From: Glaciozyma antarctica PI12
Taxonomy: Eukaryota; Basidiomycota; Microbotryomycetes; Kriegeriales; Camptobasidiaceae
Direction: 5' to 3'
NCBI GenBank assembly: GCA_002917775.1
Contig: KZ627149.1
Coordinates: forward strand, 165,689-229,688
DNA length: 64,000 nucleotides
A program made the position numbers and the translations under genes. Of this stretch, positions 9,393 through 22,700 are shown piece by piece. Position 1 is the first letter of the stretch. Each line of letters opens with the position of its first letter. Below the pieces are notes generated by a model. It was not told the DNA's origin and made no database searches. It saw only the letters and a program-made list of their open reading frames with translations.

Positions 9393-12297
9393 TCATTCGT
9401 CTTCGTCCTCCTGGTCCTCCCCGCTCTCGTCGTCGTCGTCGTCCTGTCCCTCCTCCGTCGCGGTCGTAGCTGCTGCTGCCGCCGCCGCCGCCTTGAGCTT
9501 CCACGCGTGCGCGAGCTCGAGGAATTTGATCGAAGCGGGGTTGCTGGCGGTCTCGTCGTCCGCAAAGAGCATGTCGTAGTCTGCGTCGCCAACGAACCGT
9601 CAGCACGACGTTGAAGAACACTGGAGGGAACCAACGTACACTCCTCCATCATCGAGGCGTCGCCGTCGACCTTGCGCATCTTCTTGACGACGCGAGGGAG
9701 CATGCCCTCGACCTTGGCCAAGGACTCCGAATCTCCCTGCGCAGTCTCGAGCGCCTTCCATGCCTCGAGCAGCACAACACGCTGCGACGTGCACGTATCA
9801 GCCCCCGTTATACCACACCAGGACACACGACGACTCAACTACTCACTTGAGCATCTTCTGCTTGAGGTCCTGGTACCCCCTCTCGAAGACCTTCCTCGCG
9901 CGGCTGCAAGCCATCCTGCTTCGCCTGCTCGACCGCCTGCTCGTCCACCTCGACCTTCGTCGCTCCCTCTCCTGCCTCCTCATCCTCCTCCTCTCCTCCG
10001 CCCGCAAGCGCCTCAGCAATCGCAGCTCCCGCGTTGGCCTCGAACTGCGCGAACGAGACCCAGACCTTGACGTGGCTCGTTCGGCGGAGAAGACGCTCGT
10101 AGAGGTCGCGCGTGCGGTCGCAGTCGTCATCGTCGTACTCGAAGTCGATCCAGCTCTTCCAGAGTAGCTCGGGCATGTCCATCGATGGCTGGTTGATGGC
10201 GAGCTCGAAGATGGCGCGCACACGATCGACGTCGGAGAGCTGGCCTTCGAGCTCGGCCCACTTGATCCAGGCGGAAGCGTTGGAGGCGTCGTACTGGAGG
10301 CGCAAAGAGGGTCAGCCTCTGCGAAGCCAAACTGGAAGAACGAACGCACCTCGAGCCACTTCTGATAGAGCATGCGGCATCGATCGAACTCGCGTAGCTG
10401 GAGCTCAAGGTCGATGTAAGACTTGAAGAGCTGTGTCGACCACCTATAGTCAGCTCCGGCTCAGGGTGACAGTTGGAGCAAGACGCCGAACCTTCTCCTT
10501 GGGTGCGAGTCCAATCCCAGTGCCCATGATCTTCCTCGCCGTGTCGAGCTCGAGCTGACGGACCTCAAACTCGGCGTACTGAGTCCAGACCTTGGCGAAC
10601 GAGAACCGCTTGTGAGGGATGAGCTTGAGGCACGCCTTGTAGATGTCGCGAACCCTCGTCAAGTCCTGCGTCGCGAGCGTCAGCTTCGTGCCTCGACGTT
10701 ACTTGCAAGAGATGTCGCACCTTGGTCTCGACCTCCTCGAATAGCGCGTACCCGAGCCACGTAAAGATGTACCTCCTCCAATGTCTCTTCTCATCACTCG
10801 GAGGCACTTGCGCCACGGCACGCTCGTAGACCTCCCGCACACGCGCCAGCGCCTCGGGACTCTGATCCCCAGAGCGGTAGGCGTCCTCCTCCAAGCGCGC
10901 ATAGTCGAACCAGACGTCGTAGTTGCGCGCTTCGTGCGTGAGCTCCTCCTCGTATTGGAGGCGTCGCTTGCCGAGGACGGTCGTCTCGATGCCTGAACGA
11001 TCGCCGAACTGCTTCTCAAAGTTGCTGTAGGCGGCGTAGAGCTGAGTGGAGCGGGAGCGGGGGAGGCGGTCCAGAGCGAACTGTGCGAGGGGAAGAGTCA
11101 GTGGGAGAGAGGTGGACGGAGGGCGACGAAGGCGCACCTTGTAAATCACGCGGGCTCGGTCGTACTCCTTGTGTCTGACCTCCATCTTGGCGAAAGCCGA
11201 GTACAGGGACTGTGACTTATCGACTCCCTCCTCCTCCTGGCCGAAGAACTCGAAGCCCATCGTAAATATCTCCCTCGCGCGGTCTATGACGGTAGTGCGG
11301 TCAGCTTCCACACTTCCCCCTCCCGTTCACCACGCAAAGGACGCACCTATCTTGTTCCGCTCCTCCTCGAACTTGGCCCACTTGACAAACATCTTGGGCT
11401 CAGGGTGGCAGTTGACGAGTCGCTCGTAAATCTTGCTCGCGCGGTCCATCTCCTGGTACCGCACCTCCATCTTGATGTACGAGGACCACGCCTTCTCATC
11501 GGGCTCCCACGCCATCCAGCGCTCGAAGACCTGGCGAGAGCCGGCGACGTTTCCGAGCAGCTCCTCCAGGTAGACGCTGACGAGAGTCATTAGCAGGGGC
11601 AAGCAGTTGGGTAACGATGTACGCACTATTTGTACCAGATCTGGTCGATACGGGGGAGGAGAGTAACGGCGCGGTCGAAGAGGTTGCGGGCGTGAGAGAT
11701 GTTGCGGGCCTTCAGCTCCTGTGGGCCAGAGAGGATCAGCAGGCACACATTACCACGGCGCAGGGCAACGAACCATCTCGGTGTAGGACAGCCAGAGCTT
11801 GATGTTGGTGGGGTCGACATCCATAGCACGCTCGAACACAGATCGCGACCTGGGAGTAGCCTCAGCGTCAGAACACCATCGCACACCTCCTCACGAACGT
11901 GTACGCACCTCGGGAACTCTCCCTGAGCAGCCTCCCAGTTGGCATACTTGGTCCAGGCGGTGATCTGAAGGAAACACAACCCAAGTCAGCTCCCCGCCCC
12001 TCCCTCGTCCAGTCCACCGACTCACGTTGCTCCTCGTCCTCCGGATAACCTCCTCAAACTCCTGCCTCTTCCGCCCTCGGTACTCGTGGAGTTCCTCGAA
12101 GTCCTCTACTCGCTGGCGGGGTTTGGGGAGCGTCTTCTCTTGAAAGTCGGCCGCCTCGCGCAGGAGTTGCTCTGCAGTGATCTGTGGAGAGGCGCGAATG
12201 GTCAACGGGGACCACAGCGGCCTTAGCAGGTGACTGAGCGTACCTGGAGAGGGGCGGGCGCCCTGTTCTTGACGCGGCCTCCTTCTCTCGACGCCAT
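9393..12297 (-). CDS. CLF1: Pre-mRNA splicing factor CLF1/SYF3 (crooked neck)
   Basis: HAT-repeat scaffold of the Prp19-associated (NineTeen) complex, needed for spliceosome activation in the nucleus. Starts [16 protein letters not shown] at 12297, the conserved N-terminus of the family (basic stretch plus NRAPAP). At least ten half-a-TPR repeats follow, recognisable by W..Y...E and A R..[YF]ERA signatures, for example [42 protein letters not shown] and [12 protein letters not shown]. The gene ends in a family-like Ala-rich and acidic tail ([14 protein letters not shown]) with TGA at 9393. More than ten introns of about 55-80 nt split it. No damage seen. It is divergent from VPS41 with only 283 bp between the start codons, so a shared promoter is likely. 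Confidence 0.92.
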
Positions 12298-12580
12298 GAT
12301 GAGAGGGCGGGGGGTAGGGCGCGGGTTGTACGAGGCTTGAAGATTCGCCGAGTGGTCGCGCCTGGCTGTGGATTAGGCCGAGCTGGCGAGCGAGCTTTGA
12401 TGGGCTTTGTTTGAGGGTCGCGGTGTCGAGTAAAGGAGCTCAACGACGAGCAGGCCACAGAGGAGGAGATCTGAATCGAGCCGAGTCAAGTTTCGAGTCG
12501 GCGCTGCTGCCCTGCCCTCCCCCCGCCGTCGCTGGGCTCTGGTTGCTGTTCTCCTTTACGCCCCAGCTTTGGGTCAAGGA
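12298..12580. promoter_or_regulatory. Bidirectional promoter region CLF1 / VPS41
   Basis: 283 bp between two divergent start codons. CAATT-type motifs occur near 12598-12615, just inside the proposed VPS41 start. If the true VPS41 start lies further downstream, the promoter is longer. Confidence 0.5.
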
Positions 12581-15500
12581 ATGAAGCCAATACGCTCAAT
12601 TGAATTCTTATCAGCAGCAATTGAATCGCCAATCTCAGCAGCAGCTCTCCTTTCCTTGCCGTCCTCGCCCACTCCTCTCGACACCTCTCTTGGCCGCATC
12701 CAGCCAATCCCTTCGACCTCCGTCCTCCATTCGATCAACGCACAAGGTAGCACTCAGCCTAAACCACAGCCAGAGCCTCAAGCCGAACCGGAGGAAGAGG
12801 AGGAGGAGGAGGAGGACGAGGAGGAGGAGGAGCTCGAGTCGGATGATGGCGAGGACACGGACGACGAGCTGGGGGAGGACGAGTCGGAGCCGGAGAGTCC
12901 AAAGAAGGTACTCGTGCTGCCGTTGGATGAGGTGCAAGAGGGAGCGGATGGCGCTGAGGAGGACGAGAAGGGGAGCTCAGCGGAGGTCGAGGCGGAGGTC
13001 GAGGGGAGCTCGAGCTCGGATGGCTCCGACGCGAGTGGAAGCGACGAGGAGGAGGACGAGGAGGAGCCGACACTCAAGTACAGCCGGCTAGGAGGAGGAA
13101 CTGTTGAGATCCTCGCCAAGGACAGCGCCAGCGCCCTCGCCGTATCGACCAAGTACATCGTGCGTCGCTCCCTCTCGTGCAGCTGATGCTGGCGGCTAAC
13201 GCTGCATTCACAGGCTCTCGGAACACACAACGGAGCTATATTCATCCTCGACTTTCAAGGCGCCATCGTCAAGCGTTTCCGTCCCCACTCGGCCATGATC
13301 AACGACCTCAGCATCGACACCGGTAGCGAGTTTGTGGTCAGTGCTTCCATGGATGGTACGTTGTGTACGTTCAAAACTTTGGAACGGAAGCTGATGTTCT
13401 CCTTGTAGGCAAAATCTCGATTCAAGCCCTCGCGACTCCCGAAGCCTACGTCTTCGACCTGCGACGACCGATGCGCTGCGTCGCGCTCGAGCCCAACTTT
13501 GGCAAGCGGAGCACGCGCCAGTTTGTCTCGGGAGGAATGGCGGGAGCGCTCATCCTTCACGAGAAGGGCTGGCTCGGGCACAAGGAAGTGACGCTGCATT
13601 CGGGCGAGGGACCAATCTGGGCAGTCGAGTGGAGAGGGACGTTGATTGCTTGGGCGAACGACGCTGTGAGTGTTCTTCTATGCGTAAGAAAGACTCAACT
13701 GACTCAGTGGTGGCGAAGGGTGTGCGGATCTACGATACCTCCTCCAGCCAGCGAATCACCTACATCTCCCGCGCCGAGGATTCGCCCCGAGCCGACCTCT
13801 TCAAGTGCACGCTGCACTGGCAGGACGACCGAACGCTCCTTGTTGCCTGGGCCGACTTCATCAAAGTCGCCGTCGTCAAGTCGCGCGAAGGCAAGCGTGG
13901 TCAGCTCGGCGTCGGCCCCACTGCGACGGAGCTCTTCGTCGAAGTCGAGTCCATCTTCCAGGTCGACTGCATGATCTCGGGCATCGCTCCGCATGGCGAT
14001 TCGTACCTCATCCTCGCCTATCTCACCGAGGAGACTTTCGACAACGAGGCAACCGAGAACCGGGACGAGCAGCGACGCAAGGCCGGCAGTCGACCCGAGC
14101 TTCGCGTCATCTCCAAGGACGGCGAAGAACTCTCGAGCGACGCTCTCAGCCTCCGCAGCTACGACCGCTTCCAGTGCCGCGATTACAGCCTCTGTCCTGC
14201 CCCGACGGACGGCAGTTTCTACGTTATCTCGCCGCAGGACATCGTCGTGGCGAAGCCGAGGGACGAGGCGGATCATATCGCCTGGTTGATCGAGCAGCGG
14301 ATGTACGAGAAGGCGCTGGAGGCATTGGAGAGCTCGGGATTGACGGGGCTGGACGGGGTCGACATTACCGAGGTCGGAAAGAAGTACCTTGAGTACCTCG
14401 TGCAAGATCGTAAGTCGTCGGTCGTTGTTTCGACCTCGAAAGCTATCGCTGACTTGCCCTTGCAGATCAATATGCGAAGGCGGCGGAGACGTGTCCGAAG
14501 ATCTTGGGCATCAACGCGAAGCTCTGGGAGGACTGGGTCTTCCTCTTCGCCGACAAGGGCCATCTGCAGGTGCGTTCGCTCCTTCGAGTCCCCGTAAGCG
14601 TCGCTCAAGCATCAGAACGCAGACGATTATCCCTTTCGTACCGACTCACGATCCTCAGCTCAGCCGGCTAGTCTACGAGATGATTCTCTCCCACTTCCTT
14701 CGCCACGATAACGATGTGCGTTCCCTCTCCGTCACTTCTCACGCTTGGGCTGACGATCGCCTCTCCTCGCAGGCACTCCTTCGCACGATTCGCGCCTGGC
14801 CTCACGATATCTACGACGTGGCCGCCGTCATCCTCGCTATCCAGGGTCAGATCGAGCGCAAGCCCAATGCCAAAGTTCTCATGGAGAGTGTCGCCGAGCT
14901 GTTCGTCCCTCCTGCCTATCGCGCCTTTCCTCACGCTTACCTCCCGTCGCAGGTTCGTCCTCAACCGCCAACCGGGCAAAGCCCTCCCCTACTTTCTCAT
15001 GCTTCGCCGACCGGGCGTCTTCGACCTCATCCGCGAGAACAACCTCTTTACCGATGTGCAGGACCAGGCCCTGCTCCTTGTCGAGTTCGACCAGGACGTG
15101 CAGAAGGATCGTCTCCTTCTTCGGGGAGCCACCGACGCTGCATCTCTGAGCGAGCCGCCGAAGCACGGGACTGCTATCGCACTGCTCGTTGACCATACCC
15201 ATTCTATTCCTGTGAGTCCTGGGCTGGTCGTTTGCGCCGGATGTAGCTGACGGGGTGAGCGCGCAGATACCCCGAGTCGTTTCGCAACTGCAATCTCATC
15301 GTCAATACCTCTTCATGTACCTCGACGCCCTTTTCGACAAGGACCCTCACCTAGCCTTTGACTACAGCGACTTACAGGCGCGTTTCTCTCACACACTGGT
15401 GAGGCGAGCGGTGGTACTGACGTTCCGTGCGCAGGTCGATCTCTACGCCGAATACGAGCCCAACAAGCTTATGGACTTCCTTCGTGCTAGCAACTACTAC

Positions 15501-16597
15501 AGCCTCGAACGAGTGCGTCAAGCGCCTCACCTCTCCTCGCTTAGCTGATCTCCTCGTTTTGTAGGCCTACAACATCTGCGACTCGCGCGATCTCGTGCCT
15601 GAGATGGTCTTCCTGCTCGGGCGAATGGGCGACAACAAGCGTGCGCTCAACCTCATCATTGAGCGACTTGGCGATGTTCAGCGTGTAAGCCGTCGCTCGC
15701 TTCGATACGGGGACTTTCGCTGACGGTGCTCTCTCGCAGGCTATCGAGTTCGCCAAGGAGCAGAACGACAACGACCTCTGGGAGGACCTCCTCAAGTACT
15801 CGGAGACCAAGCCCGGTGCGTCCTCGTCTCTCGGTCGCCCGTCTGGCACATACTCACGCGCGAAACTACAGACTTCATTCGGGGACTCCTAGAGAACGTC
15901 GGTGCCGAGATTGACCCGATTCGCCTCATTCGTCGCATCAAGAATGGACTCGAGATCCCGGGACTCAAGCGCGCTCTGATCAAGATCTTGCAGGACTTCA
16001 ATCTCCAGGTGCGTACTCTCTCTCGTGCTCGTCGCATGACGGCTGATGTGCGTTCTCCAGATTTCGTTGATGGAGGGCTGCAAGACGGTCCTGTACAGTG
16101 ACTGCAGGCAGCTCGCTCTCTCTCTCCACGATGGTCAGACGAATGGCTTCCTCTGGACGGGTGAGATCCTTGCTCTGCTCTCTCAGCCTCGCAATCCTGA
16201 CGTGTTCTCTGCAGGCGACACGCTTTGCCGGGCCTCCCAGCATCCAATCTTCCCGCAGCTCGCTGGTGCTGCTGTTCCTTCCGCCCTTCCGTTCGCGGTA
16301 CGTCTTTCCCTTGACGTACTATTTGATTCTTCGCTCACGCCGCGTGCGTAGGTCCACTTCCTCTGCGGCGACACCTTCGATGGCGCGCACGCCTTCCCCT
16401 CGACCGAAACACAAGCCCCAACACAGCGCGACAAACTACTCGCTGCGAGCTTACTGGACTCTTCGAACGCGTATGTTGATGGAGGATCGGCGAGTGCGAG
16501 GGCGATGAGCGCCAAGATTCGGTTGGCGGGGGATCTGAAGGCGAGGAGGAGGGAGGAGGGGTGTCCGGAGTGTGCGAAGGCTGTTAAATTGAGATGA
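12581..16597 (+). CDS. VPS41: HOPS complex subunit VPS41
   Basis: Subunit of the HOPS tether, which docks vesicles at the vacuole through Ypt7/Rab7. A long acidic N-terminal stretch (poly-Glu/Asp, 12790-13070) precedes LKYSRLGGGTVEIL, the conserved start of the beta-propeller, with WD-like strands (LGTHNGAIFILDF, PIWAVEWRGTLIAWAND). A clathrin-heavy-chain-like helical repeat region follows (YNICDSRDLVPEMVFLLGRM, ALNLIIERLGDV, GLEIPGLKRALIKILQDFNL). The C-terminal RING is degenerate: DTLCRASQHPIF keeps one of two expected cysteines, CGDTFDGAH replaces CGH..H, and the last pair (CPEC) is intact. About 15 short introns; TGA at 16597. The ATG at 12581 is tentative because the acidic leader is not conserved. 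Confidence 0.9.
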
Positions 16598-16780
16598 GCT
16601 TTTGCTGCTCGTTGTGCCTACGCAGTAGAAGATCTGAACTTGCTCTGTCCTTGAACGTGTCGGCGAAGGAGGTGGAGCACGAGCTGAGGGAAAGAGGCGA
16701 GGTCGCGAGAGCGCGGTCGACAACAGCTCTCTCGCTCTCTCTCAGCAGTCCTCCTCGTATCCAACACCGTCAAGCCTGGG

Positions 16781-19700
16781 AGTGAGTGTGTAGCACCAGC
16801 GTGCGGTGCAGGTCCAGCTCAGCCGGACGAGCTAACCCTCTTCGCCCACGCAGTGGCAGACCCGCCGCCGTCCTCGCGCAAGCTTCCCTTCCTCAGCCGT
16901 TCCCGACCTCATTGGAGCCGTCGAAGCGTCATCCCAGGAGGTGAACCACCGGCACCCTCTCCTCGCTCTACCACCTCGCTCGACTCGGCGGACCGCCCCT
17001 CTGTCAACGTCGACTGGACGAGCTCGCGCCCCCCTCCCTCCTCTAAGGTCGCGTACGCTGCTGCTGGGAGGGGGACTGGGCGACCAAGCGGGGAGACGCA
17101 CCAGGAGGGTAGTGGAGGAGCTGGAAGTGCATCAGCAGGAAGGTCGGAGGCTTCGTTGGTCTCGCACCTCATCAAGCGCATCGTCGGTCGGGTACGTGCG
17201 GCGGGAGCTACGGAGCTCGAGGAGGGAGCTGACCTTTCCGTACGAAACAGCTACCTCTACACGCATCTACAGGCGCTCTATCAGTCGAGGACGATGCGGT
17301 GGTCCTGCAGGCCCGCCGAACCTTGAGCGACTTCGCGAAGGGGCAGCTGCCCGTTGTGCTAGCGCCGCTGATGTATGAGATGGACTCTCTCACCAAGGTG
17401 AGTAACTGCTGGTGAATGCGAGACGACAGGAACGAGCTAACTCGCAGCCGCAGCCGCCCTACTACAGCCCCGACACCGACTTCGTCTCGCTCGACCTCCT
17501 TCGATCTCAGCTACTCCTCCTCCGCACTCTCGTCGACTGCACAATCCACCACTGGGCGGCGCACCTCACCCAGTCCGCAACCAGCAATTTCGGCGACCCT
17601 CCACCTCTCGACGAACCCCTCGCCAAGCAGCTCATCACCCTCGCATCCTTCTTCCTCAAGCAGCACGCACTGCACGACGACACCTCCTCCCTTCTTTCCT
17701 CGTCATCCCTATCCGTCGCTCTCCTATCCCAGTCCGCCCTTCGTGCTGCCGCCTCCGACTCACCGAATCGGGGAGAGGCGACGGACCTATCTACTCGGAG
17801 CGCGGTCGCGCAGGAGATCTTTCGTCTCGCTGGACGGCTCATCTACTTCGTCTCGGCAGCGAACTGGAACGTCGTGTTCGCAAGGGTCAGGAGTCGGATC
17901 ACGCATCATGCGAACTCGGACGACCCGCTCGATTTGAGTGAGGTGAGGATCCTCGAGTGGTGCTGCCTCGATCGGCGGAGGTTGAGTGCGGTGATCCAAG
18001 GTACGTTCTTCTTCCCCGTACCCTCCATTTTTCCGATCCCAATATTCGTACGAATAACTCTGACGCTCGACATGAACGACAGAACTCTGCAACGCCTTCA
18101 TCCACCTTAAGCGCCCCGCCCAAGCCTCCCTCTCCGTCATCCTCCGCCGCGCCATTTGGTCCTGGATCGAAGCATCTGGCGGGGAATTCGCGGCGCTTAC
18201 GGCTGCCGGACGAAGACTCGAAGGCGGGCCGGAGGTGCTGTTCGACATCGTCTTCTCGCTCAGCGAGAGCAGCAAGCAAAAGACGTTCGCATGGCCCGTC
18301 ATGACGATGCTCTTGGCGTGTTGTCCTGATATCCTTGGGAAGCTGGTCGTGGGAGACGGAGGCAGAGCGAGTGGACTCACAAAGAAGGTGCGCTCGTTTC
18401 CGGAGGTTGGCAGCGAGGGGTCGCAGAGCTGACCTTCATCACTCGAGCAGGTTCAATTCTTCGAGAGACTGGGAAAGGCGCTGAAGGGTGCGAAACTGGC
18501 GGATGTCGCCGCGGCCTGCTACGTCGACCTCGTCAAGGCAGCAACCTACACGCAGCCCAATCCCGATGACCCCTCCGCTCTCCGACTGCTCGTAGCCGAC
18601 CTGGACTCGGATCTTAAGGTGCGCCTTCCCGTTTCGATCCCTCTCGTGCTGGCTAACGATTGCCTCGATGCAGTCGAAACTCTTCGACCCGGCTCGACCA
18701 TTCACGACTGCCGAAGGAGCCCACGACGTAGGCCTCTCGACTGAAGCTCTCGTCTCGCTCCATCGACTGGATCCAGCCAGCGTCATCTACGCCGCTTTTC
18801 CGGCCCTTCTGGCCCCCGAAGCGTCGGAGTCGTCCAAGCTCACGGCAGTGTACGCATGCCTGGTCCTTGTTCGCGAGGTGAGTTTCCACGGTTGCTGGTG
18901 AGGACGCAGTAGAGCTGACGGGTGTTTCCTGTAGCCGAGTCAACCAGCTTGGATTCCTCCAGTGAGTGTACTGCGCGCTGCGGTCGCTCGACCTCTTCGT
19001 CAACTCTTCCTCGTGAGTCTTTCTCTTCTGCCTCTCGCAGCCGACTGACGTCGCTTGCAGGAGACGATCTCATCGGAGAAGGACGACAACCAGGCTCCCA
19101 CCGCCCGTCGTGGGCCGTCCAAGACTTCTATCCGATTCACCTCCGCCGAAGAGCACTCGGATAGGAACGAGCTCCTTCGATCGATCCTCAACGTCTGGTG
19201 CGCCGACCTGCAGTTCCTCACACACGACGTGCGGGTCCCAAGTACAGTCGAGGACGGCGACAACCTTTCGACGGTCATCCTGGCGGTCGTCGGATTGCTG
19301 GGCGAGCCGAATCACGCGAGCGGTCGGGAGGCGGCGAGTAGGACGTTGCTGGCGCTCAATCAGTCGGACGAGCACGACGTGGCAGGAGCGAGGGATGGCG
19401 TGTTCGAGGTGTCGGCGTGAGTGGGCTTCGATACGTGCGGTCGTGAGGTGAACCGAGCTGATATTTCACGCGCAGACTTGCGGTGAGCTACGGGATCTGT
19501 AAGCATGTCATCGAATCGAGGAACAACCCTTCGGAGGAACGAGAAGCGCTCGAGCTGCTGCTGCACGACCTAATGCGTTACCAAGCGCTCTTCCAGGCTC
19601 CTCCCGTGCGTCTACAGCTCTTTTAAAACCGCCGCTGCTGACGTTACTCTGTTCCAGTCAGTACAAGCGACAAATCTCATCTCGCAGCCCGGCTGGGCAG

Positions 19701-22700
19701 GGCATTGGGCAGCGGTCGAGATTCCCCTCTTGCTCTGCCTCTGCTCCAGCGATTCCGGGAGTCGAGCACTCGCCATCCTGTGCTTCCAGCGAGCAGCGAT
19801 TATCCTTGCCGAGATGGAGGCGCTGGACGAGGGGGAGCATGGGTCACTCGTCATTCGGGAGTTCGCGGCAGAGTTCGCAGGAAGGGGAGGTATCAGCAAG
19901 TCCGTTCCACAGCTCATTTGAGCTCCTGCTGACCCCGCTTCCCGTTGTGTAGTCCTGGCGCCGGACGTACAGCAGAAGCAGGTTCGCAAGGTCCTCGCCG
20001 CCCTCAGGAAGCCTACGCCTAGCCTGGTCGCAGCATGGGACGATGGGATGCGGAGATGGAAGGAGCTCTCGTCGGTTATCTTCTCGCGCGTAACGGACGA
20101 AGATCTGGAGAACGGGGCCGCGAGGGAGCAGATCGAGTCGTCGAAGACTCCCGAGGTACGTTCCATCGTGCTCCTCGTTCCGGGTGTCGCTAATCTCCTC
20201 CCTCGTCCCGCAGCAACAATTCGAGGAATGGAGTAACTTGTCCGGGTTCCTCCTCGCCGCCTCGGGTGTCTGCGGACCTGGCTGCGAGTCGCTAGCGAGA
20301 CTGGACAGCCTCGTCCCGCCTGCATCTCTCCCTGCGCAGTTCTTCCGCCGAGTCGACCGCTCGAAGCACATCGATCGACTGGTACAGGAACTAGTGGATC
20401 TTTTGGGTGAGCGCGTCTCTAGGGCGACAAAGTGGACGCTCCTGATCCCGTCTCTTCGCCAGTCTCCGACTCGATCAAGGTTCGCGACGCGGTCAAGGAT
20501 GCTCTCGGGCTCGATCTCAGCCAGATTCAGTTTCCTCTCTTCTTCAAGCACCTCAAGTCAATCGTCGGGCACTTCTTCGACAACGAGAAGGGGACGCCAG
20601 TGACCGAAGAGGTGCGTTGGGGGTGGAACCTCACTGCGCCGAGTCCTAACGTTCTCTCCAGGCCTTCACCGTCTTCATCGTTCAAACTGCCGCTGTGCTT
20701 CGCCTCATGTTCGACCGCCTCTCCGAGCCGCTCTCCAAGCCCGCCATGGCGACGATCGACAGTCTTTCTCCTCTCATTCAGCATCTACGTCCAGCGACTG
20801 GGCGCGTCCCTACAAGCCTACCGACTCAAGATCCGACTGCTCCAGCTCTGCAAAGTGCTGTTGACCAAGCGCGGTCGTGCTCAGCAAGACTCGACGTTCC
20901 GCAACAAGCTGCTGGAGAACTTCGTCGCGTGGGGCTCGGACGTGCGAGCAGTACGTTTGCTTTTGGTGGTTCCCGTTCTGAACCTGTGCTGACATGGATC
21001 TAGATCGTTCCGGACGAGGGACATGAGCGTCTTCGTCGGGATCTTGATGCTGCGTGCCTCAAGTCACTCGCGCCGCTTCTGAACGGTCTCGTCGTCCACC
21101 TCACCGACACCGATTCGCCTACGAAACACCCGGAGACGGACCGCCGACGTGTGCCCTTCACACTTCCGCTTTATTGAACCAGCTGACCCGATCCCTCGCA
21201 GTCTTCAGCCGGTACTTCGATTTCTTCGGCCACAGCTTGCGGAAGGCGACGCAGCTCGAGGTACGTCGAGCGGTCCTGCTTGGTTCGCAACTCTCGCTGA
21301 TTCCTCCGCGTTCTTTTCAGCGCTTACCGACGGCCAAACACGCTGCTCTCTGCAAGGAGTACGCTATCGAGGCGCTCGCCAATCTCGTGAATGCCAACGT
21401 CGATCCCGCTTTCCATCGCTTCACCGAGATGGGAACTACCCCGGACATCGACCTCCGCACCGCTTACCTTCAAAGTACGTCTGCTTCTTAAGCGTTCCTC
21501 AACGCCGTTCGCCTCACTGACCGGCAATTCTCCAGCTCTGGTCAAGGTCGTCGACAAGGGGACTCAATTCGACTCAGTCGCACAACTTCCCGAGGAGAAC
21601 ACCTACGCGCAGCTTATTTCTGTGAATAGCCTCCCATTCCTCACGTCGAGCAGCACTGAAACCGTGAGCAGCTCATTCGGCAGCCCGATCTCACCCTCGC
21701 GATGGCTCTTTGCGAGGTCTGCAGCGCGTCCAACTTCGAGGACCTTGGCGAAGTCTTTCTCAAGATCTTCGACACCCGGAAGAGCGTTGCGAGCTTCCTC
21801 AAAGCAGTCATCGAGATGGAAGTCAACGCGACGGGTGAGTCTTTCGCAATCGCCTTTTGGGAGTCGCTGACTTCTCGCCGCTCGCACAGACCACGAATCT
21901 ACACTGTTCCGGGGAAACAGCTTCGCCACCAAGATCTTGACCGCTTACGCACGCGCTCGTGGATACCACTGTGTGTTGAGCTTCTTTCTCGCTGACTTGG
22001 TCGTGACTGATCGACGTACGTGTTTACAGATCTTCGGAACACGCTCAAGGACTTGCTCCTCACGCTATGCGAGAAGCCGCATGCTTTTTCGATGGACTTT
22101 GATCCTCATCGCGAGACGGCTGCAGATGACGCGGCGTCGAAGAATCTCGAGCAGGTGAGTCTCCTTTCGCGTACGACAGCGAGACGATCTCAACGCAGAA
22201 TCTCTCGCAGGTCACCGCCGCCTTCCTCGTCTGCATTGGCCAGTCAATCGATCAAGTTCCGCCTGCGATCAAGGAGATCACCCAGTTCATCGGCGTCGCC
22301 GTCTCGAAGCGATTCCCTGAGAGCGTCTTCACCGCGTACGTCCCCTCTCCGTTTGGCGGTCAAGACCTGGCTCATTCTCCTCGACACAGCATCGGCGGCT
22401 TCATCTTTCTCCGCTTCATCAACCCCGCGATCGTCAGCCCGGAGGTCATCGACCTCGTCCTGCCCTCCGACCACCGGGATGTTCGCAGAGGTCTCGTGAT
22501 GATCACCAAGGTCGTGAGTCGCTGTTCAGTCGCTATGGACCCCAGTGCGCTTTAACTAAGTCTGTTTGCAGCTGCAGGCGCTTGCGAACAACGTTCGGTT
22601 CGGCGCCAAGGAACCAGGGCTGCGCGTAGGTGCTCTCCCCTACCTCTTCTCGCCAGAGGCTAACGCTGAGCTTACAGGTTCTCAACTCTTTTATGGACAC

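Noticed and set aside
12778-13245. Minus open frame coding a long Ser run
   Set aside because: Shadow of the Glu/Asp-rich leader of VPS41.
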